Both the position numbers and the translations under genes were made by a program. Positions 8,977 through 16,173 of a stretch of DNA of 64,000 nt are shown here, in pieces. The first letter of the stretch is position 1; each line of letters begins with the position of its first letter. The stretch lies in the NCBI RefSeq assembly GCF_900088535.1, contig NZ_LT578417.1, forward strand, positions 1,736,001-1,800,000, in the 5' to 3' direction. The notes below the pieces were generated by a model. It was given only the letters and a program-made list of their open reading frames with translations, had not been told where the DNA came from and ran no database searches. The DNA comes from Cyanobium sp. NIES-981. GTDB lineage: Bacteria > Cyanobacteriota > Cyanobacteriia > PCC-6307 > Cyanobiaceae.

Positions 8977-9537
8977 ATGAGCAACTCCCCTGATGCCCCA
9001 CGTCCCGGCCGGCGTGAGCGTCTGGCCCTGGTGGTGATCGCCGCCCTGCTGGCCGCGGTGGTGCTCTGGCTGCGGGGTGGACTCCAGCCCCAGGCGCCCT
9101 TGGAGGCCCTGGCCCGGCGCTCCCCCGAGCTCCCGGTCGCCCTGGCCGACGGGCGCCCCACCCTGGTGGAGTTCTACGCCGACTGGTGCGAGGCCTGCCG
9201 CACCATGGCGCCGGCGATGGAGAACGTGGAATCCGGCTACCGCGGCCGCCTGGATGTGGTGCTGCTCAACGTGGACAACCCGCGCTGGCAGCCCGAGCTG
9301 GAGCGGTTCGCGGTGAACGGCATCCCCCAGCTCGAGCTGTTCGACCGCCGCGGTGACTCCGTCGGCCGCTCGATCGGCGCCCGCAGCCAGCCCGAGCTGC
9401 TCGCCCTGGCGGAGGCCCTGGTGAGCGATCAGCCCCTGCCGCCACTGCCCGGGGTGGGTGCGGTGAGTCCCCTGGCCGGAATCGAGTCCGGGGTCGAGGC
9501 GGCTGGCACCATGGCAGGACCACGCAGCCACGGCTGA
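8977..9537 (+). CDS. txlA: Membrane-anchored thioredoxin-like protein (TxlA/HCF164 type)
   Basis: A 186-residue protein with one N-terminal membrane anchor (about residues 15-33) and a thioredoxin domain. The active site is WC71EAC74 within FYADWCEAC, and a GIPQLELFD segment supplies the cis-proline side of the fold. Cyanobacterial TxlA and plant HCF164 face the thylakoid lumen or periplasm and pass reducing power for cytochrome and photosystem assembly. That is family knowledge; here only the anchor and the CxxC site are seen. The gene lies 20 bp before thyX on the same strand and diverges from the NIL-ferredoxin gene across 70 bp. Confidence 0.85.
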   Translation: MSNSPDAPRPGRRERLALVVIAALLAAVVLWLRGGLQPQAPLEALARRSPELPVALADGRPTLVEFYADWCEACRTMAPAMENVESGYRGRLDVVLLNVDNPRWQPELERFAVNGIPQLELFDRRGDSVGRSIGARSQPELLALAEALVSDQPLPPLPGVGAVSPLAGIESGVEAAGTMAGPRSHG

Positions 9538-9557
9538 GATCCTCACCACCCCTCGCC

Positions 9558-10283
9558 ATGGATTCCCGCTTCCGCGTGGCGCTGATCGCCGCCACGCCCA
9601 ACCCCCAGCAGTGCGTCTACGCCGGGATGCACCAGGACTACAGCGAAGACTTCGTGGCATTGGACCGGGCCGGTTGGCCCGACGAGCGCCAGGCCGGTGA
9701 GATCTGCGTCAAACGGCTGCTGGCCGGGGAACGGGGCCATTACGGCCCGCTCGAGCACGCCCAGATCGTGCTCAACGTGGGCTGGTTTCCCCACTCGGTG
9801 ATGCAGCAGGCACGCACCCACCGGGTGGGTGTGAGTTTCGATGTGCAGTCGATGCGCTACACAGGCGAGCGCATCTGCCGGGCCGCCAACGGCGAGCTGG
9901 ACCTGGAGGAGGTGTTCTATCTGCGGCCGGTCGGCAGCTATGCCGACCGCCAGGGCAAGAAGTACGTCTACGCGGAAGAGCAGCGCTCGCTTGACCTCGA
10001 CCTCTGCCGCCGGGCCGCCGAGCGCTATCGCGACCTGCTGGCCGCCGGTTTCGCCGAGGAGCACGCCCGCGGCCTGCTGCCGTTCGACTACCGCCAGCAC
10101 TTCGTGGTGAGTTTCACCCTGCGGGCCCTGCTGCATTTCCTGGACCTGCGGGCCAAGCTCGACGCCCAGCAGGAGATCCGGGAGCTCTGCGATCTGATCT
10201 GGCCCCACCTGCAGAGCTGGACGCCGGAGATCGCCGCCTGGTACGAGAAGAGCCGGCTGCACCGGGCCCGTCTGGCCCCCTGA
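9558..10283 (+). CDS. thyX: Flavin-dependent thymidylate synthase
   Basis: A 241-residue ThyX enzyme that methylates dUMP to dTMP using FAD, NADPH and methylenetetrahydrofolate. The signature lies at residues 86-100, RTHRVGVSFDVQSMR followed by Y-T-G, a variant of the classical RHRxxSxxxxSxR motif. The downstream LLPFDYRQHFVVSFTLRALLHFLDLR segment is the usual nucleotide-binding part. The window carries no thyA, so this is probably the dTMP route. It converges on dcd, which supplies dUTP, with 25 bp between them, so two steps of the same pathway lie side by side. Confidence 0.95.
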   Translation: MDSRFRVALIAATPNPQQCVYAGMHQDYSEDFVALDRAGWPDERQAGEICVKRLLAGERGHYGPLEHAQIVLNVGWFPHSVMQQARTHRVGVSFDVQSMRYTGERICRAANGELDLEEVFYLRPVGSYADRQGKKYVYAEEQRSLDLDLCRRAAERYRDLLAAGFAEEHARGLLPFDYRQHFVVSFTLRALLHFLDLRAKLDAQQEIRELCDLIWPHLQSWTPEIAAWYEKSRLHRARLAP

Positions 10284-10308
10284 TCGCGCCGGGGGAAGCG
10301 TGTCTGGG

Positions 10309-10902
10309 CTACACCCGCGCCAGGGTCACGCGCTCCGGCTGATGCTGGTATTTGCCCGCACGATCGTGGTAAGTGGTGTCACAGGGATCGCCCTCGAAGA
10401 AGAGCAACTGACAGATGCCCTCGTTGGCGTAGATCCTGCAGTCGGCCCCGGAGGAATTGCTGAACTCCAGGGTGAGATGCCCCTCCCAGCTGGCCTCGGC
10501 CGGGGTGGTGTTCACGATGATGCCGAGGCGCGCGTAGGTGCTCTTGCCCAGGCAGATCACCGTGATGTTGGCGGGCACGCGCATGCGCTCCAGCGCCACT
10601 CCGAGGCCGTAGGAATGGGCCGGGAGGATGAAATAGGAGCCGTCCTCGTCGTCATGCAGGGGAGCGGGCTCCAGGTTGGCCGGATTGAACCGCTTGGGGT
10701 TCATCACCGTGCCGGGCACGTGCCGGAAGATCAGAAACTCCTGGGGCGAGAGACGCAGGTCGTAGCCATAGGAGGAACAGCCGTAGCTGAGCACAGGGCG
10801 GGCCGCCTGCTCAGGCTCCAGATGGCGCACCAGGCTGGCCTGAAACGGCTCCAGCATTCCGCTGGCCGCCTGCTGCTTGATCCAACGGTCGTTCTTGAGC
10901 AT
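10309..10902 (-). CDS. dcd: dCTP deaminase
   Basis: A 197-residue enzyme that deaminates dCTP to dUTP, feeding dTMP synthesis. Typical features are the N-terminal MLKNDRWIKQQA, the SYGCSSYGYDLRLSPQEFLIF segment, and the C-terminal GHLTLEFSNSSGADCRIYANEGICQLLFF stretch. The glutamate in TLEFSN is the expected catalytic acid. The length matches the family. It lies 11 bp downstream of a cobO-like gene on the same strand and converges on thyX. Confidence 0.95.
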   Translation of the reverse strand: MLKNDRWIKQQAASGMLEPFQASLVRHLEPEQAARPVLSYGCSSYGYDLRLSPQEFLIFRHVPGTVMNPKRFNPANLEPAPLHDDEDGSYFILPAHSYGLGVALERMRVPANITVICLGKSTYARLGIIVNTTPAEASWEGHLTLEFSNSSGADCRIYANEGICQLLFFEGDPCDTTYHDRAGKYQHQPERVTLARV

Positions 10903-10913
10903 GGGGAGTGGAG

Positions 10914-11585
10914 CTAGAAGCCGCGGCGGAGCTGGGTCACCTGATCGGCCAGCGCCATCAGCTCAGGACCCATGCAAGGCCCGGTCAGGATGACATCCAG
11001 GTGCGGGGGGCGCTGCTCGAGGGTGGTGAGCACCTCCTCCATGGGCACATAGCCGAGCTCCACGGCCAGGCCGAGCTCATCGAGCACCATCAGATCCACG
11101 GCACCCTGGAGCAGCTGCTGACGGCTGTAGGCCCACACCGCCTGCACAGCCTCCAGCACGGAGGGATCATGATCCCGGGCCGGCTCGGCCAGGCAGGCGA
11201 CCACGGCGGGGCGGAGCCACTGGAGCCGGCCGCACAGCCAGGGGCTGGCGGCCAGGCCCTGATCCACGCCGCCCTTGAGCAGCTGGCTCACCAGCACGCG
11301 GCTGCCCAGCCCCGCGCTGCGCAGGGCCTGGCTGAGCACGGAATTGGCGCTGCCCCGGAAGGGGGCGGTGTGCACCTGGAGCATGCCTTCGGGCTGCGCG
11401 GCCAGACGCACGGGCAGGGCGGCGGGCGGCAGGGGCCGGTGGGAGGGCAGGGGCGTGGTGTCGGTGGCGGCGGAAGCGAGCACCTCGAGCCGCGGGGAAC
11501 GGCGGGAGGGGAGGGCCGCCACCCTGGCAGGCCCGGCCGGTTCGGCGCTGCCGGAGCCCGGGCTGGTCGTGAGACTGGCGGCCAT
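10914..11585 (-). CDS. CobO/BtuR-like protein lacking the Walker A motif
   Basis: A 223-residue protein. Residues 1-60 are a Ser/Pro/Ala-rich tail without clear fold, and residues 65-223 align by eye with the cob(I)alamin adenosyltransferase CobO/BtuR. The second half is well kept: VDLMVLDELGLAVELGYVP (163-181, Walker B-like), EVLTTLEQRPPHLDVILTG and LADQVTQL. The place where CobO has its GxGKGKTT P-loop reads HTAPFRGSANSVLSQALRS (72-90), with no Gly-Lys-Thr. ATP binding in the normal way is therefore unlikely. It may be a non-catalytic relative kept beside dcd and ntcA, a gene order I recall from marine picocyanobacteria. The start is the ATG at 11585; the open frame runs much further upstream but there it is only antisense to ntcA and its neighbour. 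Confidence 0.72.
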   Translation of the reverse strand: MAASLTTSPGSGSAEPAGPARVAALPSRRSPRLEVLASAATDTTPLPSHRPLPPAALPVRLAAQPEGMLQVHTAPFRGSANSVLSQALRSAGLGSRVLVSQLLKGGVDQGLAASPWLCGRLQWLRPAVVACLAEPARDHDPSVLEAVQAVWAYSRQQLLQGAVDLMVLDELGLAVELGYVPMEEVLTTLEQRPPHLDVILTGPCMGPELMALADQVTQLRRGF

Positions 11586-11750
11586 GGCCCTGCAGCGACG
11601 CAGGACTGAATGTAGCGGCATCCCGCCGTAGCGCAGCGCACAGACACCACCCCTGGTGGGAACAGGTGTATCACCGGCACAGGCCGCTGCCCGGTCGCGG
11701 TTGGCCACGACAACAGCGGCGGTGCCGCCAGGTCCGCCGACCAACAAAGC

Positions 11751-11792
11751 GTGACGATTGCTACACGAAGGCCCCGGCCTGATCTTTAGGGT
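11751..11792 (+). promoter_or_regulatory. Candidate NtcA-activated promoter of ntcA
   Basis: GTG at 11751-11753, an 8-bp spacer and TAC at 11762-11764 form an NtcA-type site with one mismatch to GTA-N8-TAC. Exactly 22 bp after TAC comes TAGGGT at 11787-11792, which fits the TAN3T -10 box. This is the canonical class II geometry (site near -41.5, no -35 box) known for NtcA-activated genes, including ntcA itself in other cyanobacteria. A transcript would begin near 11799, leaving a leader of about 18 nt before the ATG at 11817. The site and spacing are seen; activity is inferred. Confidence 0.68.
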
Positions 11793-11816
11793 CCGGCCAT
11801 CTGCCTTCCCCACCCC

Positions 11817-12557
11817 ATGGTTGGCGCCTCGCGCGGCTTCAGCAGGACCGCCAACACCCCCAGCAGTGGGGCCCCCGGGGTGGTGAGCGGCATCGGATCG
11901 GCGGGCCAGAACACCCAGACGCTGCTGGAGGTGATCCGAAGCCTGGCCGGCAGCAGCATCGAGACGATCGAGCGCAGCAAGACCATCTTTTTTCCGGGCG
12001 ATCCCGCCGAGCGGGTCTACCTGCTGCGTCGCGGCGCCGTGAGGCTCTCCCGCGTGTACGAGTCGGGGGAGGAGATCACGGTGGCCCTGCTGCGGGAGAA
12101 CAGCCTCTTCGGTGTGCTCTCCCTGCTCACCGGCCAGCGCTCGGATCGCTTCTACCACGCCATCGCCTTTACCCGGGTGGAGCTCCTCAGCGCGCCGGCG
12201 AGCTCGGTGCGCAAGGCGATCGAGCAGGACGCCAGCGTGGGACTGCTGTTGCTCCAGGGCCTCTCCTCCAGGATCCTGCAGACCGAGACCATGATCGAAA
12301 CCCTCACCCACCGGGACATGAGTTCCCGGCTGGTGAGCTTTCTGCTGGTGCTCTGCCGTGACTTCGGGGTTCCCGGCACCGAAGGCATCACCATCGATCT
12401 GCGGCTCTCCCACCAGGCCATCGCCGAGGCGATCGGCTCGACCCGGGTGACGATCACCCGGCTGCTGGGGGACCTGCGCAACGAGGGGCTTGTGCAGATC
12501 GATCGCAAGAAGATCACGGTGTTCGACCCGATCGCCCTGGCCAAGCGGTTCAGCTGA
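11817..12557 (+). CDS. ntcA: Global nitrogen regulator NtcA (CRP family)
   Basis: A 246-residue transcription factor that senses 2-oxoglutarate and controls nitrogen assimilation genes. The effector domain carries the highly conserved [13 protein letters not shown] (about 58-70), [25 protein letters not shown] and [13 protein letters not shown] segments. The DNA-binding helix-turn-helix is [20 protein letters not shown] starting at residue 197, essentially the NtcA consensus. About the first 25 residues are Ser/Gly-rich and longer than in most NtcA proteins (about 222-225 residues), so a later start is possible, but no better ATG lies between 11817 and the conserved core. It is divergent from the cobO-like gene, and a candidate NtcA site lies just upstream. 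Confidence 0.96.
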   Translation: MVGASRGFSRTANTPSSGAPGVVSGIGSAGQNTQTLLEVIRSLAGSSIETIERSKTIFFPGDPAERVYLLRRGAVRLSRVYESGEEITVALLRENSLFGVLSLLTGQRSDRFYHAIAFTRVELLSAPASSVRKAIEQDASVGLLLLQGLSSRILQTETMIETLTHRDMSSRLVSFLLVLCRDFGVPGTEGITIDLRLSHQAIAEAIGSTRVTITRLLGDLRNEGLVQIDRKKITVFDPIALAKRFS

Positions 12558-12623
12558 GCCAGTGACCGGGCCGGGCCGGCCATCGCCGCCAAGGCGGGAT
12601 ACTGACCCCGTTGGGGAGAGCCT

Positions 12624-13835
12624 GTGTCGGGCTGGCTGCTGATCCTGGCGCTGCTGGTGCTGGGTGGCGTTCTCGCCACCCTGGGGGATCGCCTGGGCAG
12701 CCGTGTCGGCAAGGCGCGCCTGAGCCTGTTCAACCTGCGGCCGCGGCGCACAGCGGTGCTGATCACCGTGCTCACCGGCAGCCTGATCAGTGCGGTGTCG
12801 CTCGGGCTGATGCTGCTGGTGAGTGAGCGGCTGCGCACCGGCCTGTTCGAACTCGAGCGGCTCGAGGAGCGCTTGAGCACCACCAGGACGCAGCTGGAGG
12901 CGAGCCGCCAGAGACTCACCTCCAGCCAGGCGGAGGTGGCCCGTGCGCAGCAGGGCCAGCGCCGGGTGCAGAAGGAGCTCGCCCAGGCCGAGCGCCAGGC
13001 CACCGCCCTGCGCCGCGAACTGGCTCCCCTCCAGGCCCAGCGCGCCCGGCTCGAGCAGGAACGCGACCGGCTGGCCCGGGTGGTGAGCGGCCGTGACGCC
13101 GAGATCAAGCGCACCGAAGCCGAGCTGAAGAGCGTGCGCGAGAAGATCGCCGCCGGAGCGAAGGAACTGGAGGAACTCGAGACCAACCTGATCGCCCTGC
13201 GCCGCGGCGATGTGGTGATCTCCACCGGGCAGCCCCTGGCCAGCGCCAAGGTGAAGCTGGAGCGTCCCGACCAGGCGAAGGAGGTGATCACCACGCTGCT
13301 CCAGCAGGCCAACATCAATGCATTCAGGCGGGTGCTGCCCGGCCAGCCGGTGGATCGTCAGATCCTGCTGGTGCCCAGCAACGACATCGCCCGGCTGGAA
13401 AGCCTGCTGGCCCGCCCGGGCAGCTGGGTGGTGAGCATCCTCTCGGCGGCCAACGTGCTGCGCGGTGAGCGGCAGGTGCTGGCCTTCCCGGACCTCCGCC
13501 CCAACCGCCAGGTTGTGGAGAAGGGCGAGGTGATGGCCCGCACCACGATCGAGGCCGACCTGCGCAGCCCGGAGCAGCTGGTGCGGCGGCTCAACCTGCT
13601 GCTGGCGGCGGCCTACGCCCAGGCCCAGCGGCAGGGCACCCTCGTGGATGGCCTGCAATTCGATGCCGCGAGTTTCAACCAGCTGGCCCGGACCCTGGCG
13701 GAACGGCCCGCCGCCACGGTGGTGCAGCTCGAGGCGGTGGCCCTGCGCGATGCCGACACCCCGGACCCGATCACCGTGGAGCTGCGGATCCTTGGCGGTT
13801 GGCAGAACCCTCCCGCGCGGCCGCCACGACCATGA
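12624..13835 (+). CDS. DUF3084 coiled-coil membrane protein
   Basis: A 403-residue protein starting with GTG. Two N-terminal transmembrane segments (about residues 3-22 and 44-66) flank a short basic loop, KARLSLFNLRPRRTA, typical of DUF3084. A long coiled coil then runs from about 70 to 190, rich in Leu, Glu, Gln and Arg heptads (for example LERLEERLSTTRTQLEASRQR). A globular C-terminal half follows. The family is found mainly in cyanobacteria, is often next to ntcA, and has no agreed function. The gene ends in a 4-bp ATGA overlap with the next gene, so the two are probably translated together. Confidence 0.85.
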   Translation: MSGWLLILALLVLGGVLATLGDRLGSRVGKARLSLFNLRPRRTAVLITVLTGSLISAVSLGLMLLVSERLRTGLFELERLEERLSTTRTQLEASRQRLTSSQAEVARAQQGQRRVQKELAQAERQATALRRELAPLQAQRARLEQERDRLARVVSGRDAEIKRTEAELKSVREKIAAGAKELEELETNLIALRRGDVVISTGQPLASAKVKLERPDQAKEVITTLLQQANINAFRRVLPGQPVDRQILLVPSNDIARLESLLARPGSWVVSILSAANVLRGERQVLAFPDLRPNRQVVEKGEVMARTTIEADLRSPEQLVRRLNLLLAAAYAQAQRQGTLVDGLQFDAASFNQLARTLAERPAATVVQLEAVALRDADTPDPITVELRILGGWQNPPARPPRP

Positions 13836-14323
13836 CCGGCCATCGCGGCAGTCCGGCGGGGGACCCAGAGCAGCCGCCGCTGTTGGCGGGCCTGGATCCA
13901 GGCCGCAGCAAGTGCGGCCTGGTGCTGGTTGACCGCGAGGCTGGCCAGGTGCTGCAGGCCGCGATCCTGCCTCCCCCCCAGGCGCTGGCCCTGCTGGCCG
14001 CGTGGCACGAGCAGCGGGGGTTGCGCCAGGTGGTGCTGGGTGACGGCACCGGCAGCCGGCCCTGGCCGCAGTGGCTGCGCCGGCTGACCCTGGAGCCCCT
14101 GAGCGTGGAGGAGCGCGGCACTACCCTGGCGGCGCGCACCCGCTACTGGGAGCTGCGCCGCAGGCCCAGCTGGCGCCAGCTGCTGCCCCGCGGGCTGCGC
14201 CTCCCTCCACGCGACATCGACGATGTGGTGGCCCAGCTGCTGGTGGAGCGCTGGCTCGGCCGCCGCTTCCGCAGGTCCGCCGATGGGGTGCTGCGGACCT
14301 GGCCCGTCCCGCCGGAGGCCTGA
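13832..14323 (+). CDS. YqgF/RuvX-like RNase H-fold protein
   Basis: A 163-residue protein with an N-terminal LLAGLDPGRSKCGLVLVD segment, the first strand of the RNase H-like fold used by RuvX/YqgF and by RuvC resolvases, with its metal-binding Asp. A later TTLAARTRYWELRR segment and an IDDVVAQLLVERWL segment near the end could hold the remaining acidic residues. It looks like a diverged relative and not the main rRNA-processing YqgF. The start is the ATG at 13832, which overlaps the DUF3084 stop codon (ATGA), implying a coupled pair. Confidence 0.7.
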   Translation: MTGHRGSPAGDPEQPPLLAGLDPGRSKCGLVLVDREAGQVLQAAILPPPQALALLAAWHEQRGLRQVVLGDGTGSRPWPQWLRRLTLEPLSVEERGTTLAARTRYWELRRRPSWRQLLPRGLRLPPRDIDDVVAQLLVERWLGRRFRRSADGVLRTWPVPPEA

Positions 14324-14332
14324 GGCGGACAC

Positions 14333-14590
14333 CTAGAAGCGGGCTCGCACCGTGAAGGCATAGTCCCCGCCCGGTTCGAGCTGGTAGTCCGCCTTGAGCA
14401 GAAAGCGCAGCAGCGCGTCCTGGATCAGGGCCCGGCCCAGGGAGGGCTCCACGCAGAGTTCACCCCGGTCGAAGGCCCAGCTGAAGGTCCAGTGGAACCC
14501 ACCGGCGCTCACCTCCCCCTCCAGCCGGCGGTGGCTGAAGCTCTGGTGCAGCACGCGCAGCTGGGCTGTGGTGGCTGGCAGAGGGGCCAT
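14333..14590 (-). CDS. DUF3146 family protein
   Basis: An 85-residue soluble protein of a cyanobacterial family without known function. Recognisable parts are HQSFSHRRLEGEVSAGGFHWTFSW and a C-terminal DALLRFLLKADYQLEPGGDY. There are no membrane segments and no cysteine pairs beyond one Cys. It follows pth by 4 bp on the same strand and is the last gene of the minus-strand run psbH-tatA-pth-DUF3146. Confidence 0.75.
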   Translation of the reverse strand: MAPLPATTAQLRVLHQSFSHRRLEGEVSAGGFHWTFSWAFDRGELCVEPSLGRALIQDALLRFLLKADYQLEPGGDYAFTVRARF

Positions 14591-14594
14591 GGGG

Positions 14595-15230
14595 TCAGGC
14601 TGACGGTGTCTCGGGCTGAAAACTGTTCAAACGATTACCGGCACGCTCCACGCCGAGGCGCTGAATCAGACCGATGCCGGACTCCACCTCGTGGAGCACC
14701 GCCTCCAGGCAGGGCTGTTCCGCCGGACTGAAACGCCCCAGCACATGCCCCACGGTACGGGCCCGCCGCTCCGCCGGGTTCTGGGCCGGCGCACCGATGC
14801 CGATCCGCAGGCGCGGAAAGTCCTGGGTGCCCAGGTGGCTGATGGTGCTGCGCAGCCCGTTGTGTCCGCCCGCGCTGCCGCTGGCCCGCAGGCGCAGCTT
14901 GCCCAGTGGCAGATCCATGTCGTCCACCACCACGAGCAGCTCAGCCGGATGGAGGGAGAACCAGTCCAGGGCGGCGCGAATCGAGCGGCCGCTGTCGTTC
15001 ATGTAGGTCTGGGGCATGAGCAACCGCAGACGGCGCTCGCCCTGACCGACATCGGCCAGCAGTCCATGCAGCCTGGACTGCTGGCGGAAACGCCCTCCCC
15101 AGGCCTGGGCAAGACGCTCCAGAGCCATGAAACCGACGTTGTGCCGGGTGCCGGCATAGCGGCTGCCGGGATTGCCGAGCCCCACCACCAACTGCAGGCG
15201 TGCCGGCTGGGGCGTGGGATCGGTGGGCAA
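14595..15230 (-). CDS. pth: Peptidyl-tRNA hydrolase
   Basis: A 211-residue enzyme that recycles peptidyl-tRNA released from ribosomes. The N-terminal VVGLGNPGSRYAGTRHNVGF contains the conserved Asn and catalytic His. LMPQTYMNDSG, VVVDDMDLPLGKLRLRASGSAGGHNGLRS and FPRLRIGIG are also present. The length is normal for the family, with a short N-terminal extension. Between it and tatA lies a 7-bp inverted repeat (15257-15277), so read-through from tatA may be partly limited. Confidence 0.95.
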   Translation of the reverse strand: MPTDPTPQPARLQLVVGLGNPGSRYAGTRHNVGFMALERLAQAWGGRFRQQSRLHGLLADVGQGERRLRLLMPQTYMNDSGRSIRAALDWFSLHPAELLVVVDDMDLPLGKLRLRASGSAGGHNGLRSTISHLGTQDFPRLRIGIGAPAQNPAERRARTVGHVLGRFSPAEQPCLEAVLHEVESGIGLIQRLGVERAGNRLNSFQPETPSA

Positions 15231-15256
15231 CGGTTCAGAGGATCACGGCGACGGCT

Positions 15257-15277
15257 CTCCCGCAGCGATCGCGGGAG
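15257..15277. repeat. Inverted repeat with HIP1 octamer, tatA-pth spacer
   Basis: CTCCCGC (15257-15263) and GCGGGAG (15271-15277) can form a 7-bp stem with a 7-nt loop. The palindrome GCGATCGC (15265-15272), the HIP1 sequence common in cyanobacterial genomes, spans the loop. No T-run follows on the minus strand, so a full intrinsic terminator is unlikely; it may pause or stabilise the psbH-tatA message. Confidence 0.5.
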
Positions 15278-15292
15278 GGGCCCGGAGCGGGC

Positions 15293-15619
15293 TCAGGCGC
15301 CGGTGGACGGCTCCGACGCAGGTTGGCTGACGGGTTCTTGGCTGACGGGTTCGGAGGCAGAGGGAACGGCGGATGGCTGCTCGGACTCAGCGACCGGCGA
15401 GGCGCCGAGGGCGGGAGCCGCGTCCTCTCCCGAGGAGCTCTCCGCCGTGGCAATGGCTGTGCGGAACTCCTTCTCGAATTCCGAAGAGGCCGATTGGAAA
15501 CCCTTCAGGGTGCGCCCCAGGGTGCGCCCCAGCTCAGGCAGGCGCTTCGGACCGAACACAAGGAGGCCGATGGCGGCGATCACCGCCATCTCGGGTAAGC
15601 CGATTCCGAAGATATTCAT
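15293..15619 (-). CDS. tatA: Sec-independent translocase subunit TatA/E
   Basis: A 108-residue component of the twin-arginine export pore, which moves folded proteins across the plasma or thylakoid membrane. The N-terminus has the short membrane helix and hinge MNIFGIGLPEMAVIAAIGLLVFGPKRLPELGR with the conserved FGPKRLPELGR. An amphipathic helix follows (TLGRTLKGFQSASSEFEKEF), then a disordered Ser/Pro/Glu-rich tail. It lies between psbH and pth on the same strand, 24 bp from psbH. Confidence 0.93.
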   Translation of the reverse strand: MNIFGIGLPEMAVIAAIGLLVFGPKRLPELGRTLGRTLKGFQSASSEFEKEFRTAIATAESSSGEDAAPALGASPVAESEQPSAVPSASEPVSQEPVSQPASEPSTGA

Positions 15620-15643
15620 CGGGGAGAGGGTGGGCGGCGCGGA

Positions 15644-15844
15644 TCAGCCCGCACCGTTCCAGTTCACGTTGATGCCTTCGAGCAGCAGCGACTGGTTGTA
15701 CAGCTGGAGGATCACCAGCAGAAACACCAGGAACAGCAGCATGAAGATGCCCATGACGGGCGTGGTTCCCCAGCCGGGAACAACCTTGCCGTATTCGGAG
15801 TTGAGGGGACGCAGCAGGTCTCCGAGACGGGTGCGTTGAGCCAT
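15644..15844 (-). CDS. psbH: Photosystem II protein PsbH
   Basis: A 66-residue single-helix subunit of photosystem II, located at the edge of CP47 and involved in assembly and quinone-side stability. The sequence [20 protein letters not shown], the [12 protein letters not shown] motif and one membrane helix (about residues 29-47) identify it. It is divergent from psbN, an arrangement conserved across cyanobacteria and plastids, and heads the run to tatA and pth. Confidence 0.97.
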   Translation of the reverse strand: MAQRTRLGDLLRPLNSEYGKVVPGWGTTPVMGIFMLLFLVFLLVILQLYNQSLLLEGINVNWNGAG

Positions 15845-16023
15845 GGCTGCTTCGGGCGTCTCGCGCGAGGTGTGGAGGTGGCTACTGTAATGGCCTCACA
15901 ACCCCGGCGTGCCGGGCTGTCGAGAGTTGTGACGGAACCATGCGCCTGGGCTCAGGGCCGGGGCGCTGGCCGCAACGGTCGCCCGTCCTGATCCCGAACC
16001 ACCGTCAGCACAGGCCTCCCGCC

Positions 16024-16173
16024 ATGGATCCCACCACCACCGGCTCACCCGCCCTCTCGGTCGCCCTCGCCGTGCTGGCCGTGCTGCTCAGCCTCACCGG
16101 TTTCGGCATCTACATGGCCTTCGGTCCACCGTCCAAGCAGCTCACCGACCCCTTCGACGATCACGACGACTGA
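16024..16173 (+). CDS. psbN: PsbN, photosystem II assembly protein
   Basis: A 49-residue protein with one N-terminal membrane helix (about residues 9-29) and the C-terminal GFGIYMAFGPPSKQLTDPFDDHDD, where TDPF and the final DD are typical. PsbN is not a stable photosystem II subunit but is needed for its assembly and repair. The ATG at 16024 gives the family length; the frame is open further upstream but without similarity. It diverges from psbH, and its last 13 bp overlap the 3' end of the alpha-mannosidase gene. Confidence 0.95.
   Translation: MDPTTTGSPALSVALAVLAVLLSLTGFGIYMAFGPPSKQLTDPFDDHDD

Noticed and set aside
11620-11650. GTAGCG direct repeats and a GTA-N8-CAC partial NtcA match upstream of ntcA
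   Set aside because: Weaker than the site at 11751 and without a -10 box at the right distance.
11586-13658. A very long minus-strand open frame running from the cobO-like gene across ntcA and DUF3084
   Set aside because: Beyond 11585 it is antisense to clearly real genes and reads as Gln/His/Arg-rich shadow. Only the last 223 codons resemble a protein family.
15845-16023. A possible promoter pair with a TACTGTAAT patch in the psbH-psbN spacer
   Set aside because: The patch has no matching -35 element at a normal distance in either direction, so no box can be assigned with confidence.
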